NCBI RefSeq assembly: GCF_038008685.1
Contig: NZ_JBBOZQ010000001.1
Location: forward strand, 3,596,001-3,660,000
Length of the DNA stretch: 64,000 nucleotides
Direction of reading: 5' to 3'
Source of the DNA: Lysinibacillus sp. FSL W8-0992
GTDB taxonomy: Bacteria > Bacillota > Bacilli > Bacillales_A > Planococcaceae
A program made the translations under genes and the position numbers. Of the stretch, positions 17,128-25,900 are shown one piece after another (the first letter of the stretch is position 1; the number at the start of each line of letters is the position of its first letter). A model generated the notes under the pieces. It saw only the letters and a program-made list of their open reading frames with translations. It was not told where the DNA came from and ran no database searches.

Positions 17128-17997
17128 ATGTTTAAACAGATCAGAATTCGTAATATTATCGCAATAATGCTCGGAGCAGCCATTTTTAGCTTTGGTTTTG
17201 TACACTTTAACATGCAAAATCAGCTAGGTGAAGGTGGTTTTAGTGGGATTACCCTTGTTCTTTATTTTACACTAGGTTGGGATCCTGCATTACTTAATTT
17301 AATATTGAATATTCCAATGTTTATTTTAGGTTGGCGTCTACTTGGTAAAAAATCTTTTATTTACACATTAATAGGTACAATTTCAGTATCCATCTTCCTG
17401 AAAATCTTTCAGAAATATCAGTTCACAATTCACTTAGAGGATGATTTATTCCTCGTAGCATTGTTTGCGGGTGTTTTCGTTGGACTAGGGCTCGGTATTG
17501 TTTTCCGCTATGGTGGCACTACGGGCGGTGTGGATATATTAGCACGTCTAGGCCATAAATATCTAGGCTGGAGTATGGGGAAAACAATGTTCATGTTCGA
17601 TGCTATTGTTATACTATTATCATGGCTAACATTTTTAGATGCACGTTCTATGATGTATACGCTTGTCGCAGTGTTCGTAGGCGCACGCGTCATCGATTTT
17701 GTTCAAGACGGAGCCTATGCAGGGCGCGGAGCACTCATTATTTCGGAGAAGTCTAGCACAATTGCAGATTTGATTTCGTTACGTATGGAAAGAGGCGTGA
17801 CGATTTTAGAAGGACATGGTCACTTTACTAAGCAGGAAAAAGAAGTGATATACTGCGTTGTTGGACGCAATGAAGTTGTACGTTTAAAATCAATTATCCA
17901 TGAGGTCGATCCTCATGCCTTCGTCTCTATTTCTGAAGTTCGAGATGTTGCTGGAGAAGGCTTCACGCTCGACGATCAAAAACAACCATTACATTAA
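17128..17997 (+). CDS. ypjC: YitT family membrane protein (YpjC-like)
   Basis: 289 aa. Five or so membrane segments occupy residues 10-190 (DUF161-type), with GEGGFSGITLVLYF and YGGTTGGVDILARL as characteristic glycine-rich turns. The C-terminal soluble DUF2179 domain begins at about residue 205 (GRGALIISEKS...ERGVTILEGHGHFTKQEKEVIYCVV). B. subtilis ypjC occupies the matching site beside ypjD, in divergent orientation. AGGAGG lies 6 bases before the ATG. The transported substrate, if any, is unknown. Confidence 0.92.
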   Translation: MFKQIRIRNIIAIMLGAAIFSFGFVHFNMQNQLGEGGFSGITLVLYFTLGWDPALLNLILNIPMFILGWRLLGKKSFIYTLIGTISVSIFLKIFQKYQFTIHLEDDLFLVALFAGVFVGLGLGIVFRYGGTTGGVDILARLGHKYLGWSMGKTMFMFDAIVILLSWLTFLDARSMMYTLVAVFVGARVIDFVQDGAYAGRGALIISEKSSTIADLISLRMERGVTILEGHGHFTKQEKEVIYCVVGRNEVVRLKSIIHEVDPHAFVSISEVRDVAGEGFTLDDQKQPLH

Positions 17998-18013
17998 GAA
18001 TAGGCAAAAGAGC

Positions 18014-18053
18014 AAAAGTGTTAGATTGATGCTAATTCAATCTAACACTTTTT
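18014..18053 (+). terminator. Terminator after yitT (TTAGATTGA repeat family)
   Basis: AAAAGTGTTAGATTGA pairs exactly with TCAATCTAACACTTTT around a 7-base loop. It is nearly identical in its arms to the fabI terminator at 63.1 kb. Confidence 0.88.
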
Positions 18054-18100
18054 ATTGCTAAACACGATATTGTACGCTACGGCGGTTGCTTTCAACAGGT

Positions 18101-18190
18101 TCATGGATATCTATCGGCGATTTCCCCTGTCCTACCGGCGATTCATGGACTTCTATCGGCGATTTCCCCTGTCCTACCGGCGATTTATCA
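18101..18190. repeat. 21-bp register repeat array, locus A
   Basis: The core CGGCGA begins at 18115, 18136, 18157 and 18178, exactly 21 bases apart. Cores alternate TATCGGCGATT and TACCGGCGATT, so a 42-bp unit (18101-18142) is repeated almost exactly at 18143-18184. It sits between the yitT and yugP terminators, outside any gene. Confidence 0.93.
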
Positions 18191-18198
18191 TACAAATA

Positions 18199-18240
18199 AA
18201 AAAGCTTGTTATAGTGGTCATCCCACTATAACAAGTTTTT
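18199..18240. terminator. Bidirectional hairpin terminator at the yugP end
   Basis: A 13-bp perfect stem (18205-18217 with 18223-18235), 5-base loop, A-run on the left and T-run on the right. It immediately follows the yugP stop. Confidence 0.88.
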
Positions 18241-18241
18241 C

Positions 18242-18928
18242 TTAGTCGTCATTACGCATATTTGTAAAGATTAAAATTAATCGTAATAATTCTAAAACAG
18301 CTACTGCTGCAGCAGCTACATAAGTTAACGCAGCGGCACTTAACACTTTACGTGCTGGACGTTCCTCTTCATTCGTAATAATACCAAGTGAATTCATTTG
18401 CACGAGGGCACGCTTTGATGCGTCGAACTCAACTGGTAATGTTACTAATTGGAACACTACGCCTGCTGCTAATAAGACGATACCTAACAATAACATATTA
18501 GATAAACCTGAAAAAATCCCGATCATAACGAAAACCCAAGATGCGTTTGATGAAATATTCGCAACTGGAACTAGCTTACTACGTAAAGTAAGCATTGAAT
18601 ATGCCTCTTTATGCTGTATCGCATGGCCTACTTCGTGGGCAGCAACTGCTGCACCTGCTACACTTGCCTCATAAAAGTTACTTTCTGATAATGCGACTGT
18701 TTTTGTCGCAGGGTTGTAGTGATCAGATAACACACCTTGTGTTGGCACAACTCGCACATCGTACAAGCCGTTCGCATCTAAGATCGCCCTTGCTACCTCA
18801 GCACCAGTTTGTCCCTTCATGGTACGTTCCTTTGCAAACTTATTATACGTACCTTTTACCTTCATTTGAGCGTACAATGGCAGTAGCATAATAATCGCAA
18901 AATAAACAATATACATGCCTGTTGACAA
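18242..18928 (-). CDS. yugP: YugP-type neutral zinc metallopeptidase, membrane bound
   Basis: 228 aa. An N-terminal membrane segment (about 5-20) is followed by VAAHEVGHAIQH, the HExxH zinc site with downstream His, and two or more further membrane helices in the C-terminal half. It matches the YugP/DUF2268-like membrane metalloprotease family. The start is a TTG at 18928, with AAAGGGG 8 bases upstream. It stands where B. subtilis has ypjB, between ypjA and ypjC, so it is a local difference from that synteny. Substrates are unknown. Confidence 0.9.
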   Translation of the reverse strand: MSTGMYIVYFAIIMLLPLYAQMKVKGTYNKFAKERTMKGQTGAEVARAILDANGLYDVRVVPTQGVLSDHYNPATKTVALSESNFYEASVAGAAVAAHEVGHAIQHKEAYSMLTLRSKLVPVANISSNASWVFVMIGIFSGLSNMLLLGIVLLAAGVVFQLVTLPVEFDASKRALVQMNSLGIITNEEERPARKVLSAAALTYVAAAAVAVLELLRLILIFTNMRNDD

Positions 18929-18976
18929 TTTTCTAACCCCTTTCTACCTCGATACTATAATTCTATAGAGATTTCC

Positions 18977-19573
18977 CTAATTGGGCAAATATTTGCGCCA
19001 CCTAATTGAGAAAATAGCGATAAAAATACAAGCAATTGATAACCAAAAAGTAAAATATCCAATGGCACTTGTATATTCAGCTAAATCACGATACATTGGC
19101 ATTTGCCCAAATACATAGTCTATGACATCATTATGCAATGTCCATACAGCTGCAACCACAACATGCCAATATGAAAATACATATTTACCGATGTAAAGGA
19201 CGCCTTGGAATGCCATCGCAAAATGTGAGCCGATAAGCATCCAGCCTTGCCAGCCGATGTAGCCTGTTTCAACGAGAGTCCAGAGATTCATTACATCTGC
19301 CCAAATACCATATTTAACTAATGTGACAAGTGCTAACACTTCCATTAATGGCCATCTTTTTCCTAATATCCATGCCAACAGCACAAAACAAAAAAACAAA
19401 CTAGCAGTCGGACTATCTGGTACAAAAATATAAAAAATCGGCTTCGTAATCGCTAATTGCCAGCCATACCAATAATAGCCGTAAATCGTTCCTAATAAGT
19501 TAATAAGTAGTAATACTATTAAAAATGTTTTATGCGTAAGGAGGTACCAAATATTTGCACGTGTCATTTGCAT
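18977..19573 (-). CDS. ypjA: DUF1405 membrane protein (YpjA-like)
   Basis: 198-aa polytopic membrane protein with about six hydrophobic segments. YGYYWYGWQL, VPDSPTASLFF and KYGIWADVMNLWTL are typical of DUF1405. In B. subtilis ypjA follows qcrC, as it does here on the same strand. Aromatic-rich helices and neighbourhood hint at a respiratory link, but no function is established. GGAG precedes the first ATG; a second ATG two codons later is an alternative. Confidence 0.9.
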   Translation of the reverse strand: MQMTRANIWYLLTHKTFLIVLLLINLLGTIYGYYWYGWQLAITKPIFYIFVPDSPTASLFFCFVLLAWILGKRWPLMEVLALVTLVKYGIWADVMNLWTLVETGYIGWQGWMLIGSHFAMAFQGVLYIGKYVFSYWHVVVAAVWTLHNDVIDYVFGQMPMYRDLAEYTSAIGYFTFWLSIACIFIAIFSIRWRKYLPN

Positions 19574-19763
19574 GATTAAAACTCCTTTACTATCCGTCCA
19601 TACTAAGATGTCTTTTTCTTTAACTTTTATGTATTTTTTGGCGGCTAAGCCTCTATGGCACTTTTAAGTTACAACAAGTGGCTCATTGCAAAATAAAGTT
19701 GTATCCATAGACTTTCCTAATTAATTATATCAAACCTATGTGCTAAATGTTTAATAAAAGCTA

Positions 19764-19794
19764 GAAAAAAAGAGTCAGTTTCCCGACTCTTTTT
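19764..19794. terminator. Terminator after qcrC
   Basis: Stem AAAAGAGTC/GACTCTTTT with an 8-base loop, A/T runs on both sides, 5 bases beyond the qcrC stop. Confidence 0.85.
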
Positions 19795-19798
19795 AACA

Positions 19799-20572
19799 TT
19801 ATTCAGCTTTTAAGCTTTCGATAAATTCAGCTAGCTTTTGAAGATCTTCATCAGATCCTGTCCATAAACCTGCTGGCATTTTACCACTTGGTGAACCATT
19901 GTGGGCAATGTCTTTAATTTCATCAGCTGTTAAGCCTGTATTCATAAGTGTTGGCGCACCAGCACCACCTTCTAAGCCTTCACCATGACATGTAATACAT
20001 GCAGAGCCAGCATAGATTTGGTAACCTTCTGAGCCTTTATCGAACTCTACAGTTTCCACGATAGCACCTTGAATTTTTTGAGCTTCCCAGTCATGATTTA
20101 CAACTGACTCCCAAGTTAAATAGAACATAGCAGCCAATGTTAATAACATAAACGCAGTTGGTAACGGGCGTTTAGACGGACGGCGTTCTGGACTCTTATC
20201 TAAAAATGGCATTAATAATAGCGCTCCAAATGCTAGACCTGGAATGACAATTGCTCCGATAACATTATATGGACCAGAAGCAAATGAGTATTTTAAGAGT
20301 TGGTACATGAATAAGAAGTACCAGTCCGGTAATGGCGTGTATGCTCTTGTTGGATCAGCTGGCCCTTCAAGTGGAGATGGGTGAGCGACTGTTAACAATA
20401 AATAAGCGATTAAGAAAACAGCACCTACCATCCATTCTTTTAGTAAGAAGTTCGGCCAGAAAGCTTCAGTTTTACCTGGATATTCGGAATAATCCTTTGG
20501 AACGTTCGGCATTCTGTGATTCGCTTTAATACGAGAATCGCCGACAAATTTCATTCCTTTTCCGCGATGCAT
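19799..20572 (-). CDS. qcrC: Menaquinol:cytochrome c reductase, cytochrome b/c subunit QcrC
   Basis: Combined subunit-IV-like and cytochrome c subunit of the b6c1-type complex. Residues 1-165 carry three membrane helices and the PDWYFLFMYQLLKYSF segment of the cytochrome b C-terminal part. From about 190 a c-type cytochrome domain follows with heme site CITCHG and a likely Met ligand in SGKMPAG. Length (257 aa) matches B. subtilis QcrC. The last gene of qcrA-qcrB-qcrC; AAAGGAGGGG precedes the ATG and a terminator follows. Confidence 0.96.
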   Translation of the reverse strand: MHRGKGMKFVGDSRIKANHRMPNVPKDYSEYPGKTEAFWPNFLLKEWMVGAVFLIAYLLLTVAHPSPLEGPADPTRAYTPLPDWYFLFMYQLLKYSFASGPYNVIGAIVIPGLAFGALLLMPFLDKSPERRPSKRPLPTAFMLLTLAAMFYLTWESVVNHDWEAQKIQGAIVETVEFDKGSEGYQIYAGSACITCHGEGLEGGAGAPTLMNTGLTADEIKDIAHNGSPSGKMPAGLWTGSDEDLQKLAEFIESLKAE

Positions 20573-20614
20573 AGTGTCCCCTCCTTTAAAAAATCATCGA
20601 ACCGTCAAGAATTA

Positions 20615-21289
20615 TTACAACGGCCCTGAAATTCCTTGACGTCGAATCATGATAAAGTGTGCTGCAAGTAACCCAAACAATACTGCAGGCAAGAAGAATA
20701 CATGAATCGCAAAGAATCGTGTTAACGTTTGAGCACCAAGAATAGTACTGTCACCCGCTAATAATACTTTAATCATCGAACCAATAAATGGTACAGATGC
20801 CGCAATTTCGATACCTACTTTAGTAGCGAACAATGCTTTCATATCCCATGGTAATAAGTATCCTGTAAAGCCAAGACCCATCATTACACCAAAAATACCT
20901 ACACCAACCATCCAGTTTAACTCACGAGGTTTCTTATAAGAACCTGTGAAGAATACACGAAGCGTATGTAAGAACATCATTACAATTACTAATGAAGCTC
21001 CCCAGTGGTGCATACCGCGTACGATTTCACCAAATGCTACTTCGTTTTGTAAATAATAAACTGATTTCCAAGCATTCACGACGTCTGGTACATAGTACAT
21101 TGTTAAGAACATACCAGATAGAATTTGAATTACTGTGATGAAAAATGTTAATCCACCGAAGCAGTAAACGAATGCTGAAAAATGGTGTGCAGGGTTCACG
21201 TGCTCTGGCACTTCGTGGTCGGCAATATCACGCCAAATCGGTGTAATATCTAATCGTTCATCGACCCAATCATAAATTTTGTTTAGCAC
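20615..21289 (-). CDS. qcrB: Menaquinol:cytochrome c reductase, cytochrome b subunit QcrB
   Basis: 224-aa cytochrome b6-type subunit with four membrane helices. The heme-ligand histidines lie in HHFSAFVY... (helix A region), MHHWGASLVIVMMFLHTLRVFF and the C-terminal AIHVFFLPAVLFGLLAAHF. GFTGYLLPWD is the quinol-site segment. The start is GTG at 21289 (AAGGGGGT about 9 bases upstream). Second gene of the qcr operon. Confidence 0.96.
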   Translation of the reverse strand: MLNKIYDWVDERLDITPIWRDIADHEVPEHVNPAHHFSAFVYCFGGLTFFITVIQILSGMFLTMYYVPDVVNAWKSVYYLQNEVAFGEIVRGMHHWGASLVIVMMFLHTLRVFFTGSYKKPRELNWMVGVGIFGVMMGLGFTGYLLPWDMKALFATKVGIEIAASVPFIGSMIKVLLAGDSTILGAQTLTRFFAIHVFFLPAVLFGLLAAHFIMIRRQGISGPL

Positions 21290-21311
21290 TGAATTCGTAC
21301 CCCCTTACAAA

Positions 21312-21815
21312 TTAAACTAGAGTATTTGCTCTTGCTGGACCAATCATTAAATAACCATCTTTTTCTTGTACTTCAAATTCATCCAACGGACCTAGAGGCG
21401 GTGTACCTGCAATGTTTTTCCCGTTTTTCTCGTAACGCCCTGCATGACAAGGACAGAAGAATTGATTTGGGTGTGCTGAATCGCCATTCCAGTCCACCAT
21501 ACATCCTAAATGCTTACAAACAGGTGATAGAGCAATTATTTGGTCGCCTTCTTTGTAAACCCAAGCTACGTTTGTAACATTAGATTTGTACCAAGCGTCA
21601 ACTTGTTCAAATGTGAAGTCAACTTTAACTGGCTCTGCATTGATGTCAGCGACTTTATGTTCCGTTTTGATAAAATCCCCACCCTCATGCTTTTGTAAAA
21701 CTGGGTCAATTGCAAAACGAACCATTGGCATCAACATACCTGCCGCCATAAATCCGCCAACACCAGTAAGTGTGTAGCTTAGAAATTGACGACGTGAAAC
21801 TCGATTGTTACTCAT
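21312..21815 (-). CDS. qcrA: Menaquinol:cytochrome c reductase, Rieske iron-sulphur subunit QcrA
   Basis: 167 aa. The N-terminal SRRQFLS twin-arginine motif and membrane anchor (about residues 12-35) are followed by the Rieske domain with both cluster-binding boxes, CKHLGC and CPCHAG. The ATG at 21815 follows a strong AGAGGGGGGAAAAGG; a longer reading to 21857 would cover this site. First gene of qcrABC. Confidence 0.96.
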   Translation of the reverse strand: MSNNRVSRRQFLSYTLTGVGGFMAAGMLMPMVRFAIDPVLQKHEGGDFIKTEHKVADINAEPVKVDFTFEQVDAWYKSNVTNVAWVYKEGDQIIALSPVCKHLGCMVDWNGDSAHPNQFFCPCHAGRYEKNGKNIAGTPPLGPLDEFEVQEKDGYLMIGPARANTLV

Positions 21816-21889
21816 CCTTTTCCCCCCTCTAACTTTAAAGGTCAGTCCAACGGACATACTTTTACAAATAGTAATACTAGGACATATCT

Positions 21890-21918
21890 ATGATATATCA
21901 AGTCCATAGCTTGGTCAA
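21890..21918 (-). promoter_or_regulatory. Predicted promoter of qcrABC
   Basis: On the minus strand TTGACC (21913-21918) and TATCAT (21890-21895) are 17 bases apart, about 75 bases before the qcrA start, in the gap after ypiF. Confidence 0.5.
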
Positions 21919-21970
21919 TATAGCATTCTGTGGAAACCTGGAGAATGTGAACATTTATTGAAACAAATTG

Positions 21971-22420
21971 CTAAATTTGTGACCATTTGGTCGAAAATGC
22001 AGGTATTACTTGACGTAACTGATCTTCGAGAATGGTATTTTTCACGCTCATATCCATGGATTCTAGTGGAATAGCCGGTAACCAAATAATATTTACAACA
22101 TCTCCAATATTTGTCCAAAAATGGTCACAAGTAATGAAGAACACATGCTTAAAGCCAGCAGTATGTAATTGTGTTTCTAATTGCACTGGCATTTCTTCGC
22201 TTTTTAAAGCAGTACTATACGAAAATGGTGGCATGACTAGTAAGCGGCCTTTAAACTGTTGTTCGATAAAAGCTGTAAGCGATAACAAAAAATCTGATTC
22301 TGCACCACTTTGCTTCAATTTTTCAGCACTAAAATCGATTCCTACGAGTGGAATAATTGCCGTATCGATAAAATCCTTCTGCGCTAAAAACGATGTCACA
22401 TCGTTAGCATTAAAATACAT
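21971..22420 (-). CDS. ypiF: DUF2487 protein YpiF
   Basis: A 149-aa protein of DUF2487, at the same place as B. subtilis ypiF, directly upstream of qcrA. It begins MYFNANDVTSFLAQKDFIDT and contains MPPFSYS and FFITCDHFWT segments. No catalytic motif or membrane helix is visible; function unknown. A TAGGGGGG ribosome site precedes the ATG. Conserved linkage to qcrABC may point to a role near that complex (inference). Confidence 0.88.
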   Translation of the reverse strand: MYFNANDVTSFLAQKDFIDTAIIPLVGIDFSAEKLKQSGAESDFLLSLTAFIEQQFKGRLLVMPPFSYSTALKSEEMPVQLETQLHTAGFKHVFFITCDHFWTNIGDVVNIIWLPAIPLESMDMSVKNTILEDQLRQVIPAFSTKWSQI

Positions 22421-22439
22421 CCAATAACCCCCCTACTGT

Positions 22440-22546
22440 TACAAATATAAAAATGCCCTTTTCCACTCTTTTATAGGATAACCAATAAAAAGTGAAAACA
22501 ATCATTCACTAGTCATGTTACCATATAGAGGTGGATAAAGGGCATT
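22440..22546 (-). terminator. Long hairpin after ypiB
   Basis: AATGCCCTTT (22452-22461) pairs with AAAGGGCATT (22537-22546), extended inward by imperfect TCCAC/GTGGA and TATA/TATA pairing around a loop of some 45 bases. The minus-strand 3' arm is followed by TTTTTATATTT, so it can act as the ypiB terminator. Confidence 0.6.
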
Positions 22547-22570
22547 CAATTTTTACCTATTGACTTAAGA

Positions 22571-23128
22571 CTATTGTAAATTAGCAGTTTCTTTTAAAAC
22601 TTGTAACAAATTAGACAATTCATAAAATCGTTCTTCATCGCCTTTATCTAATGCTTCATCAATTTGTGCAAGTAATTTTTCTTCTTGGAATACGAGTAAA
22701 CTATTGGAAAGTAACTCTTCTGCCAGTAAACGGTCTTTTTCACTAACAATTAATGTTTCTGGCATATAAGGGTTTTCTTCAAGAACTGCTAAGTATTGTG
22801 CACTTGGCGGTATATTTGGAAAGTTCAGTTGTATATACATATCTTCTTGTTCATGTAAACGTAAGTCATGGAACGATTTTTCAGCATCTGCTGTCATCAC
22901 ATTGCCTTTATAAAAACGAAATGGTACACCTGTTGAGTCTACTGTAGACATCACCATAGCTCTAGGACAATAGTGCGCTTCTTCTACAAACCGTATTCGT
23001 TTTAACAACTCATCATTACTTAATAAGTAATTTAAAATCCATACACACTCACGACGTTTTAATTGGTAATTTTTCAAAAACCAGCGAACAAATGCTTTTT
23101 TATCGACAACTGATACAGAAGCAGTCAT
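22571..23128 (-). CDS. ypiB: UPF0302/IDEAL-domain protein YpiB (ReoY homologue)
   Basis: 185 aa, UPF0302 N-terminal part (KKAFVRWFLKNYQLKRRECVWILNYL) and a C-terminal IDEAL domain (LLAQIDEALDKGDEERFYELSNLL). Listeria ReoY, which with ReoM steers ClpCP degradation of the peptidoglycan enzyme MurA, is the homologue of B. subtilis YpiB; the same role is inferred here. The ATG at 23128 is chosen for AAAGGAGG upstream; a longer frame to 23179 overlaps ypiA without a ribosome site. It follows ypiA by 14 bases. Confidence 0.91.
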   Translation of the reverse strand: MTASVSVVDKKAFVRWFLKNYQLKRRECVWILNYLLSNDELLKRIRFVEEAHYCPRAMVMSTVDSTGVPFRFYKGNVMTADAEKSFHDLRLHEQEDMYIQLNFPNIPPSAQYLAVLEENPYMPETLIVSEKDRLLAEELLSNSLLVFQEEKLLAQIDEALDKGDEERFYELSNLLQVLKETANLQ

Positions 23129-23142
23129 ACCCACTCCCTCCT

Positions 23143-24405
23143 TTACTCTAATTCTAAGCCTTCTAACATCTCTTGCCATTGTGGTTCACCTGGTTGAAGC
23201 TTGATTAAATGACCGAGAACTTCTTTAACTTCTGAACGCTTGCCTTCTTCTAATAAGAAATAAACATATTTTTCTAAAAATGCTGCGTCTTCCTTAAAAT
23301 CAGTATATGCCAAACGGTAAAATTCGTATGCACGGTCGTACAATTCTAAATTTGCATATGCGTCTGCAGCGTAGGGATATAAAGTTATCCATTCAAAATC
23401 ATTTTTTTGTAATGTCTCAAATAATTCAACGACATCTTCATAGCGTTCTTGTTGCGTAAATACGGAAATAAGCGTTAGCACGGCTTCCATATACTCAGGA
23501 TCTAACGCAACTGCTTCTCGCAAATAATTTTCTGCTTCTTCTGGCAAAGCGTTTTTTAATGCCATTTTACCAGCAAATAAGAATAATGATTTATCGTACT
23601 CATCGCGCTTCAAGCCTTCTTTAATAGCTGCATAAGCTTTTTTATTGTCCTCTGTCATGGCATAGCTTTCCGCTAGCAATAAATAAGCTGAGAAATAGTC
23701 AGGGTCTAATTCTTTTAAGTCCTCTAATTGCTTAATCGCCAATTCATATTTTTGCGATTGGAACGCAGCATATGCAGCACCAAATAAAGTATCTGGCTTC
23801 ACTTCGTCATCTAGAGCTGCTAAATAATAGTCTAAAGCTGTTTCATAGGCAGCGCCCGCACGATATACTTCAGCTAGTCGTTCAACGAGACTGATGCCTG
23901 CAAATTCCTCTTGTTGCTCATGTAATTCTTCGTAAAGGCGCGCAGCCTCTAGAAAACGTCCTGTCTCAAATAATAACTCTGCTTTAGCAAAATGTAGTAG
24001 TGGCTCATCAGGTAAGATCGCTAACGCCTCGTTAATGCGCTTTTCTGCCACTTCAAATAAACCTTGCATTTGATAATAATCGGCTAGCACTAGTAATGCT
24101 TGCGGATACTCTGGGGCTGTATCTTCGACTGCTAACAACATGTCTAATGCCTCGTCCTCATCACCAAGCTCCATTAAGACGTTGGCACGGTCAATTTTTA
24201 GTTGTGCCTCCTCTGGGAATAAAAATTGCAGATGCTCCAGTACACGGTCCGCTTCTTTCATGTAACCATATTGCATAAAAACTTCCGCTAGTGCGTATAT
24301 TTCCTCAGGTAATTCCTTCATTAAAAAAGATTCTAGAAGCTGATCTATTAAAGCTAAATCCCCTTGCTCAAGTGCTTGCATCATTTCCGTCATTGCATTA
24401 TTCAC
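23143..24405 (-). CDS. ypiA: Tetratricopeptide repeat protein YpiA
   Basis: About 420 aa of consecutive TPR units, visible as repeated pairs of helices such as LPEEIYALAEVFMQYGYMKEA, PQALLVLADYYQMQGLFEVA and FLEAARLYEELHEQ. Very acidic; no signal or membrane segment, so cytosolic and a protein-protein scaffold. The GTG at 24405 has AGGTG 7 bases upstream, better placed than the ATG at 24411. Co-transcribed with ypiB. B. subtilis has the same pair downstream of aroE. Partners are unknown. Confidence 0.9.
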   Translation of the reverse strand: MNNAMTEMMQALEQGDLALIDQLLESFLMKELPEEIYALAEVFMQYGYMKEADRVLEHLQFLFPEEAQLKIDRANVLMELGDEDEALDMLLAVEDTAPEYPQALLVLADYYQMQGLFEVAEKRINEALAILPDEPLLHFAKAELLFETGRFLEAARLYEELHEQQEEFAGISLVERLAEVYRAGAAYETALDYYLAALDDEVKPDTLFGAAYAAFQSQKYELAIKQLEDLKELDPDYFSAYLLLAESYAMTEDNKKAYAAIKEGLKRDEYDKSLFLFAGKMALKNALPEEAENYLREAVALDPEYMEAVLTLISVFTQQERYEDVVELFETLQKNDFEWITLYPYAADAYANLELYDRAYEFYRLAYTDFKEDAAFLEKYVYFLLEEGKRSEVKEVLGHLIKLQPGEPQWQEMLEGLELE

Positions 24406-24459
24406 AGTCATTCACCTATTCTTTCATGTATATCTTTATGCTACAAAATATTTTCTTTT

Positions 24460-24495
24460 GAAACAAGAAAAAACTCCCCAAACGGATTGGGGAGT
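24460..24495 (-). terminator. Terminator of the aromatic supra-operon
   Basis: A 9-bp perfect stem ACTCCCCAA/TTGGGGAGT with a 5-base loop, followed on the minus strand by TTTTTTCTTG. It lies 10 bases past the aroA stop. Confidence 0.9.
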
Positions 24496-24505
24496 CAAGT
24501 GTTGA

Positions 24506-25795
24506 CTATTTCTTCACAGACTCAACATGCTCGAAAAACGACGGATAGGAAACAGCGATGCATTCTGCATCGTCTAATGTCACTGCCCCATCCGTTATTA
24601 ACGCTGCCACAGCGCCCATCATACCGATACGGTGATCCCCGTATGTTTTCAGGCTTGCCCCATATAATGGCGTTGGTCCTTCGATAATCATACCATCCTC
24701 AGTTGCTTCAATATGAGCACCTAGTTTTTTCAGCTCATCCACCACGGCAGTAATGCGATCCGTTTCTTTGACTTTGAGCTCCTCAGCATCCTTGATAATT
24801 GTTTTACCGTGAGCCTGTGTTGCTAAAAGTGCAAGAATTGGAATTTCGTCGATTAATCTCGGAATCATATTCCCTTGAATAATAGTTCCGTTTAACGTAG
24901 ACGTTTCAACAGTAATTGTTGCAGTTGGCTCAGATTGACCGTCTTCATTAGCTACTATTGTTATAGAGGCTCCCATGTTCTGAAGAACTTCTATAATACC
25001 GTCACGCGTTGGATTCACCCCAACATTTTCTAAGACAATTTTACTATCATGACAAATTGCACCTGCTACTAAGAAAAATGCTGCTGATGAAATATCGCCT
25101 GGCACTGACACATGTGTACCTGAAAGTGTTTGTCCGCCTTCAAAAGTAATTACCCCATCTGCTACAGTTATTTGCGCCCCAAATTGACGTAGCATGCGCT
25201 CAGTATGATCACGGGACACCTCTGTTTCACGTACAATTGTTGTACCTTGCGCACGTAAAGCTGCTAGTAAAATAGCTGATTTTACTTGTGCACTAGCAAC
25301 AGGCATTTGATAGTCAATAGCTTGTAGCTTTGTACCTTGTATGGCAAGTGGTGTATATTGTCCATCCGCACGACCTGTAATGTGAGCACCCATTTGACGT
25401 AATGGATCAATCACACGTCGCATCGGACGTTTACCGATAGATGCATCTCCTGTCATCACGCTATGTACATTGGAGCCAGCTAAAATCCCGAGCATTAAGC
25501 GTGTTGTTGTACCAGAGTTCCCTGTGTAAAGCACCTCGCTAGGTTCCTGCCAAGCTTCCATACCAGCGCTTTCGATTGTTACATTTGTACCGTCCACATC
25601 AATCTTCACACCAAGCTTGCGGAAACAATCAATAGTGCTTAAACAATCTTCACCAAGTAAAAAGCCGTCAACCGTTGTTTTCCCTGTTGCAATCGCCCCA
25701 AACATGACAGAACGATGTGAAACAGATTTATCACCAGGGATTGTTAATAGCCCTTGTAAAGATGGTTTATTATATTGTAATACTTTTTCACTCAT
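24506..25795 (-). CDS. aroA: 3-phosphoshikimate 1-carboxyvinyltransferase (EPSP synthase)
   Basis: Shikimate pathway enzyme joining PEP to shikimate-3-phosphate (called aroE in B. subtilis). Motifs: [60 protein letters not shown] and [13 protein letters not shown]. The [16 protein letters not shown] pattern (Ser/Thr at the position after GNSG rather than GNAGTAMR) is of the Gram-positive class II type. ATG at 25795 gives 429 aa, as in B. subtilis; GGAGG lies about 12 bases before it. The longer frame to 25867 would cross a palindrome and is rejected. Confidence 0.96.
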   Translation of the reverse strand: MSEKVLQYNKPSLQGLLTIPGDKSVSHRSVMFGAIATGKTTVDGFLLGEDCLSTIDCFRKLGVKIDVDGTNVTIESAGMEAWQEPSEVLYTGNSGTTTRLMLGILAGSNVHSVMTGDASIGKRPMRRVIDPLRQMGAHITGRADGQYTPLAIQGTKLQAIDYQMPVASAQVKSAILLAALRAQGTTIVRETEVSRDHTERMLRQFGAQITVADGVITFEGGQTLSGTHVSVPGDISSAAFFLVAGAICHDSKIVLENVGVNPTRDGIIEVLQNMGASITIVANEDGQSEPTATITVETSTLNGTIIQGNMIPRLIDEIPILALLATQAHGKTIIKDAEELKVKETDRITAVVDELKKLGAHIEATEDGMIIEGPTPLYGASLKTYGDHRIGMMGAVAALITDGAVTLDDAECIAVSYPSFFEHVESVKK

Positions 25796-25823
25796 AATTA
25801 TCTCTCGCCTCCATATGAAGATA

Positions 25824-25849
25824 GAAAGCGCCGATATATCGACGCTTTC
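25824..25849. other. Near-perfect 26-bp palindrome between tyrA and aroA
   Basis: GAAAGCG...CGCTTTC arms around a central GATATATC, one mismatched pair. It is not followed by a clear T-run, so it may be an mRNA processing or stability hairpin rather than a terminator. Confidence 0.6.
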
Positions 25850-25900
25850 TTCATTGTATTTAGCCATTCATCGCCTCTTATGAGACGTTAATGCACTAAT

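Noticed and set aside
21915..22118. Minus-strand open frame overlapping ypiF
   Set aside because: It is in a different frame within the ypiF end, without a ribosome site.
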